Shown here: piece after piece, positions 60,245 through 64,000 of the stretch
How positions within the stretch are numbered: the first letter of the stretch is position 1
How the letters are laid out: the number at the start of each line of letters is the position of its first letter
DNA from: Deferribacter thermophilus
GTDB taxonomy: Bacteria > Chrysiogenota > Deferribacteres > Deferribacterales > Deferribacteraceae
Direction: 5' to 3'
Length of the DNA stretch: 64,000 nt
NCBI RefSeq assembly: GCF_049472675.1
Contig: NZ_JAPNXM010000004.1
Span: forward strand, 146,848 to 210,847
The notes under the pieces: model-generated
Seen by the model: only the letters and a program-made list of their open reading frames with translations
The model's database searches: none
What the model was told of the DNA's origin: nothing
Position numbers and translations under genes: made by a program

Positions 60245-61657
60245 ATGACTGCAAAAGAAGTTTTAAAATTAATTGAAGATGAAGGAATTAAAATAATTGA
60301 TTTAAGGTTTATGGATTTTATAGGGCTGTGGCAGCACTGTTCATATCCAGCTCATGAATTTAATGAGGATGCTTTTGAAGAAGGGCTAGGTTTTGATGGC
60401 TCAAGTATTAGGGGGTGGAGTTCTATTGATGCGAGTGATATGGTTTTGATACCAGATCCATCTACTGCAAAGATAGACCCTTTTAGTGAAATTCCAACAT
60501 TGATAATGATATGTAATGTCTTTGATCCTATTACAAAAGAGCCATACACAAGGGATCCAAGACATATTGCTTTAAAAGCGATAAATTATTTAAAGAGTAC
60601 AGGGATAGCTGATACTGCTTATTTTGGACCAGAAGCTGAGTTTTTTATTTTTGATAACATTCAATATGCATATAATAGTAATGAAGCGTTTTTTTATTTT
60701 GATTCTGTTGAAGGTTTCTGGAACACTGGTAGAGATGAAATGCCAAATCTTGGTTATAAAATTAGACACAAAGAGGGGTATTTCCCTGTTCCCCCACATG
60801 ATTCTTTGATGGATTTAAGAAATGAAATGGTAATTATGATGGAAAAAATGGGGATTACAGTTGAGGCTCATCACCATGAAGTTGCAACGGCAGGTCAGTG
60901 TGAAATCGATATTAAGTATGCTCCACTTGTAGAGCAAGCAGATAATTTATTGCTTTATAAATATATTGTGAAAAATGTAGCAAGAAGACATGGTAAAACA
61001 GCTACATTTATGCCTAAACCTATGTATGGTGATAATGGTAGCGGTATGCACTGTCACCAGTCTTTATGGAAAGATGGTCAGCCACTTTTTGCAGGTGATG
61101 AGTATGCTGGGTTAAGTGAGCTTGCTCTTTATTATATCGGTGGAATTATAAAGCATGCCAGAGCCATAGCTGCATTTACTAATCCAACTACAAATTCTTA
61201 TAAAAGATTAGTTCCTGGATTTGAAGCACCAGTTAATTTAGCTTATTCCTCAAGAAACAGAAGTGCTTCTATAAGAATACCAATGTATTCTTCTTCACCA
61301 AAAGCAAAAAGGATAGAAGTGAGATTTCCTGATCCATCATGTAACCCATATCTTGCTTTTACTGCAATGCTTATGGCTGGGCTTGATGGTATTGAAAATA
61401 AGATTGACCCAGGCGAGCCAATGGATAAAAATTTATACGATCTTGATCCAATAGAGCTTTCAAACATTCCTCAAATGCCAGCATCACTTGATGAGGCATT
61501 AAATGAGCTTGAGAAAGATCATGAATTTTTACTCAAAGGTGATGTATTTACAGAGGATGTTATTTCTACTTGGATAGAATATAAGAGGGAAAATGAAACT
61601 TCTGCTGTAAATAGCAGACCTCACCCATACGAATTTATACTCTATTTTGATAATTAA
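60245..61657 (+). CDS. glnA: Glutamine synthetase type I
   Basis: This 470-residue class I enzyme has LGFDGSSIRGWSSIDASDMV, the metal-binding EAEFFIFD, GTAGQ-like VATAGQCEIDIKY, NGSGMHCHQSLWKDGQPLF and the ATP-site NPTTNSYKRLVPGFEAPVNL. The adenylylation loop KNLYDLDP with its tyrosine is present, so activity may be controlled by GlnE-type adenylylation. It makes glutamine from glutamate, ammonia and ATP. The AAGGAGGAAG site is strong. It is cotranscribed with glnB, and a terminator follows. Confidence 0.97.
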   Translation: MTAKEVLKLIEDEGIKIIDLRFMDFIGLWQHCSYPAHEFNEDAFEEGLGFDGSSIRGWSSIDASDMVLIPDPSTAKIDPFSEIPTLIMICNVFDPITKEPYTRDPRHIALKAINYLKSTGIADTAYFGPEAEFFIFDNIQYAYNSNEAFFYFDSVEGFWNTGRDEMPNLGYKIRHKEGYFPVPPHDSLMDLRNEMVIMMEKMGITVEAHHHEVATAGQCEIDIKYAPLVEQADNLLLYKYIVKNVARRHGKTATFMPKPMYGDNGSGMHCHQSLWKDGQPLFAGDEYAGLSELALYYIGGIIKHARAIAAFTNPTTNSYKRLVPGFEAPVNLAYSSRNRSASIRIPMYSSSPKAKRIEVRFPDPSCNPYLAFTAMLMAGLDGIENKIDPGEPMDKNLYDLDPIELSNIPQMPASLDEALNELEKDHEFLLKGDVFTEDVISTWIEYKRENETSAVNSRPHPYEFILYFDN

Positions 61658-61665
61658 AGATAATT

Positions 61666-61690
61666 GGCGCCATTTTAGGCGCCTTTCTTT
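61666..61690 (+). terminator. Terminator after glnA
   Basis: GGCGCC, the loop ATTTTA and GGCGCC are followed by TTTCTTT, 8 bases after the glnA stop. The next gene's ATG is only 2 bases beyond. Confidence 0.8.
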
Positions 61691-61692
61691 AT

Positions 61693-62508
61693 ATGAAAGT
61701 TGTAGTTATAAACGAAAATTATGTAGATAAATCAGGTTTGGTAGCAGAGCATGGGCTCTCTTTATTATTGGAAATAGAAGATAAAGTTTTGCTATTTGAT
61801 ACTGGTCAATCTGTTTCTCTCGAAAATAATCTTAGAATTTTAAATCCAAAGTGTAATAAAATTGATTATATAATTTTAAGTCATGGGCATTATGATCATA
61901 CAGGTGGTTTATATAAAAATAGATATTATTTAAAAGACTTATGTAACAAGGTGATAGCTTCTAAATATGTATTTGATAAACATTTAAGAAAGACTGAAAA
62001 TAATTATGATTTTATTGGATTTAAAGATAATGTGAAAGAAGATTTTGAATTTTTATTTGTGGAAGATAGTTGTCAGTTGTCAGAAAATATTTTTATTTAT
62101 GGCAATATCAAAAGGTTTGAAGATTTTTTAGCTGATAAAAGGTTTTTTTGTGAGATAGATAATAAAATTGTTAAAGATCCATTTAGAGATGAGTTATATC
62201 TATTAATTAAAGATGGTGGCAAAAATATATTAATTACGGGCTGTTCACATGCAGGCATTATGAACATAGTAAAAGATTGTTTTGAAAGGGCTGGTATCGA
62301 TAGGCTTGACTATTTGATAGGTGGTATGCATCTTTTTAGATCAGATTTAAGTTATGTTGAAAAAGTTGGAAATTTTTTACAGGATGAAGCAAAAGTCGAA
62401 AATGTTATTACAGGCCATTGCACAGGACTTGATAATTATTACTATTTAAAAAATAATTTTCATATTAACTTATCTTATTTAAAAACTGGTGAGCAGTTTA
62501 TCCTCTGA
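61693..62508 (+). CDS. Metallo-beta-lactamase-fold hydrolase (Fnr-like/MptE-type family)
   Basis: This 271-residue protein has the MBL-fold metal motif ILSHGHYDHTGGLYKNRYYL, further ligands in ITGCSHAGIMNIV and GHCTG, and starts MKVVVINENYVDKSG. It resembles the MBL subfamily often annotated as dihydropteroate-synthase-related ('7,8-dihydropterin-6-methyl...') enzymes, but the substrate is not known. No Shine-Dalgarno precedes the ATG: the upstream 25 bases are the glnA terminator. Its end overlaps the convergent PHP gene by 11 bp. Confidence 0.82.
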   Translation: MKVVVINENYVDKSGLVAEHGLSLLLEIEDKVLLFDTGQSVSLENNLRILNPKCNKIDYIILSHGHYDHTGGLYKNRYYLKDLCNKVIASKYVFDKHLRKTENNYDFIGFKDNVKEDFEFLFVEDSCQLSENIFIYGNIKRFEDFLADKRFFCEIDNKIVKDPFRDELYLLIKDGGKNILITGCSHAGIMNIVKDCFERAGIDRLDYLIGGMHLFRSDLSYVEKVGNFLQDEAKVENVITGHCTGLDNYYYLKNNFHINLSYLKTGEQFIL

Positions 62509-63331
62509 CTAATTTTAAAAAATTATCAAAAATTTCCTTTTGAAAATCGGCTGGGCAGCCGGTAGAACCGATATCGATGCCAAATTTGTTTATGCCGTGA
62601 AAGTCGCTACCTGCTGATATTAAAAAGTTGTATTTTTTTGCTATTTCTAAAAATAGTTTTGCATCATCTTCTGTGTGTAGAGAGCAAAAGACCTCTATTC
62701 CATCAAGTCCGATATCTTTTAATTTTTTTAGAAAAGGCTCATATTCATCATTATTAAGATTTAGTGATATTGGATGAGCCATTATTGCTATTCCATTTGC
62801 AGAGTGAATAATTTCAATTGCCTCATCTATTTTTAGTCTTTTTTTTGCAATATAAAGTGGGCACCCTTTCCCAAGATATTTATCAAAGGCTTCTTGTGTA
62901 GTTTTTACTACACCTTTGTCTACTAAAAATTTTGCGATATGTGGTCTTCCAAGCTCACCATCTGTGTTTGATTTTAGCTCTTTTTCGTCTACTTTTAAAT
63001 TAAAATGTTTTTCGATAAGTTTTAACAATTTTTTGTTTCGCTCTTTTCTGTATTCAATAAGTTTATCAAGTGTGTTTTTTAGTTTTTCATTTTTGTGGTT
63101 TATTAATAAGCCTACAAGGTGAAAAGTCCCGGGGTTATAATCGATACTTATTTCGACACCTGGTATTTTGATAATATGGGTATCAACAGATAAAAAGTTA
63201 TCAATCCCATTTACAGTGTCGTGATCGGTAAGAGCAAGCATTTTGATGTTTTTGCACTCAGCGAGTCTGATTAGCTCTTCAGGCGTAAGCGTTCCATCAG
63301 AAAATGTAGAGTGTGTATGTAAGTCAATCAT
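62498..63331 (-). CDS. PHP-domain phosphoesterase (RNase AM/YciV-like)
   Basis: This 277-residue protein has the PHP metal motifs in order: IDLHTHSTFSDGTLTPEELI, LALTDHDTVNGID, the glutamate of GVEISIDY, AIMAHPISLN, LDGIEVFCSLHTEDDA and SAGSDFHGINKFGI. YciV-type enzymes are 5'-3' exonucleases on RNA or on 3',5'-bisphosphonucleotides. All expected metal ligands seem present. It is convergent with the MBL gene, overlapping by 11 bp. A clear ribosome-binding site was not seen. Confidence 0.9.
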   Translation of the reverse strand: MIDLHTHSTFSDGTLTPEELIRLAECKNIKMLALTDHDTVNGIDNFLSVDTHIIKIPGVEISIDYNPGTFHLVGLLINHKNEKLKNTLDKLIEYRKERNKKLLKLIEKHFNLKVDEKELKSNTDGELGRPHIAKFLVDKGVVKTTQEAFDKYLGKGCPLYIAKKRLKIDEAIEIIHSANGIAIMAHPISLNLNNDEYEPFLKKLKDIGLDGIEVFCSLHTEDDAKLFLEIAKKYNFLISAGSDFHGINKFGIDIGSTGCPADFQKEIFDNFLKLVRG

Positions 63332-63368
63332 ACTGATTTTATATTAGAAAAAATAAATTTATTCAAAT

Positions 63369-63393
63369 AAAAAAAGCGGCTCCTAAGAGCCGC
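63369..63393 (-). terminator. Terminator of the FadL-type gene
   Basis: On the minus strand GCGGCTC, the loop TTAG and GAGCCGC are followed by TTTTTTTATT. It ends transcription of the porin gene just after its stop codon. Confidence 0.85.
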
Positions 63394-63404
63394 CTTTAAA
63401 GTTG

Positions 63405-63965
63405 TTAAAATTTATAAGTTACATTTACACCAAAAATATGAGCTTTAACATCTTTGAATTCACCAGTCATAGGATAATAAGTGTAATAGCTAATTGGATT
63501 TGAGGTTTTTCCAACTTCATTATCAAAGTCTCTACCTTCATCATCAAGATAATTATAAGCAAAATCAAATGTCCAATGTGTAAAGTTTAAACCAAAACCA
63601 AGAGCATAAAGCCATCTATCACCTGATGGTACCAAAGGATCTACAGTTTCATCAGGTATTGGTGAATAATCTCTAATAATACCTGCTCTAAGAGCTAAAA
63701 TATCGTTTACCTTATATTGTACACCAAATCTTATTGCCCATACATCATTCCAACCTTTATCTTTAACAATTTGGTCACCAAAATTACCAGATAGCATATC
63801 AGATTCATAATCAACTTTAAGTTCATCATATGATGACCAACCTGTCCACTGTCCATCAAGTTCGAAAGTAAATTTACCTAATTGATAAGAAGTCCCTATA
63901 TAAAATATATCAGGTAATGTTATAAAGGCTATTGCATAATTTCTATGTTTTTCAATTTTCATCAT
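63405..63965 (-). pseudogene. FadL/OmpP1-type outer-membrane transporter, C-terminal half
   Basis: This 186-residue stretch is the second half of a FadL-type barrel: ITLPDIFYIGTSYQLGKFTF, the family block ELDGQWTGWSSYDELKVDYE, YALGFGLNFTHWTFDFAYNY and the final HIFGVNVTYKF. FadL proteins are about 400 residues and need a signal peptide; neither the N-terminal half nor a signal is present here. Upstream in the same frame a TAG occurs at 63990-63992, and the other two minus-strand frames also meet stops within 35 bp of the window edge. The gene therefore looks broken by a frameshift, a stop or a truncation. Confidence 0.65.
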
Positions 63966-64000
63966 TTTTCTTAAATTTTGCTCAATTTTCTACTCAATTT

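Noticed and set aside
1..64000. CRISPR arrays, insertion sequences, prophage or toxin-antitoxin genes
   Set aside because: No regularly spaced repeats, transposase or integrase frames, or attachment-site duplications were seen on reading both strands.

Overview
The window is strongly A+T-rich chromosomal DNA from a Gram-negative bacterium. It encodes outer-membrane barrels, lipoproteins, an MCE/MlaE lipid-transport cluster and two decaheme c-type cytochromes. The multiheme cytochromes, the low G+C and the mix of housekeeping genes fit a thermophilic or mesophilic anaerobe of the Deferribacterota type (for example Deferribacter, Calditerrivibrio or Flexistipes). This placement is inference, because there is no rRNA here to test it. 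Gene density is very high, most neighbours overlap or touch, and no stretch over 300 bases lacks a gene. No CRISPR array, insertion sequence or prophage was seen.

Layout. 1-6.0 kb: the start of a TrkA-like gene, hflC-hflK, an EF-G-like GTPase, a small membrane protein, rpsT and a cupin regulator. 6.1-7.6 kb: a histidine kinase with a worn ATPase domain and a gamma-carbonic-anhydrase-like protein. 7.6-18.5 kb: a large information-processing block (rimP, nusA, a YlxR-L7Ae fusion, infB, a DUF503 gene, rbfA, truB, rpsO, pnp, dut, tsaB, rimI, a DUF465 gene). 18.5-24.4 kb: metK, ahcY, a cysteine-less dihydrolipoamide-dehydrogenase relative, plsC, folK, a cytidylate-kinase-like gene and a 56-residue small protein. 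24.5-27.2 kb: a three-gene ABC importer. 27.2-30.3 kb: thrS, infC (with an apparent AUA start), rpmI and rplT. 30.4-34.6 kb: an AFG1/ZapE ATPase, suhB and a large DUF4388/J-like/TPR protein.

34.7-38.6 kb, minus strand: a lipoprotein decaheme cytochrome, a periplasmic decaheme cytochrome and the 3' part of an outer-membrane barrel gene. This is the composition of a porin-cytochrome conduit for extracellular electron transfer. The barrel gene is cut at about 38.59 kb, exactly where the plus-strand 3' end of an acyl-CoA ligase gene begins. Both genes lack their 5' parts, so this is a rearrangement breakpoint or an assembly join. 38.6-44.9 kb: the ligase remnant followed by a Liv-type ABC importer (two permeases, binding protein, one ATPase), a PaaK-like CoA ligase and a CBS-ACT protein.

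44.9-52.4 kb: an orphan OppD-type ATPase, a catalytically dead BioH-like protein, dnaG, rpoD, tRNA-Met, a Nif3-family gene, a coiled-coil zinc-ribbon gene and an RNase HI gene. 52.4-59.8 kb: an unusual envelope cluster made of a degenerate receiver/GAF/histidine-box protein, a TPR lipoprotein split by one in-frame stop codon, a PH-like membrane protein, MlaE, a shrunken pseudo-ATPase in the MlaF position, an MCE (MlaD-like) protein and a second lipoprotein. 59.8-64 kb: glnB-glnA behind a sigma-54-like promoter, a metallo-beta-lactamase-fold protein, a PHP phosphoesterase and the 3' half of a FadL-type porin whose reading frame is closed by a stop near the window edge.

The three observations most worth following are the decaheme/decaheme/barrel operon, the breakpoint that truncates it, and the MCE operon whose ATPase slot holds a protein without Walker A, Walker B or signature motifs.
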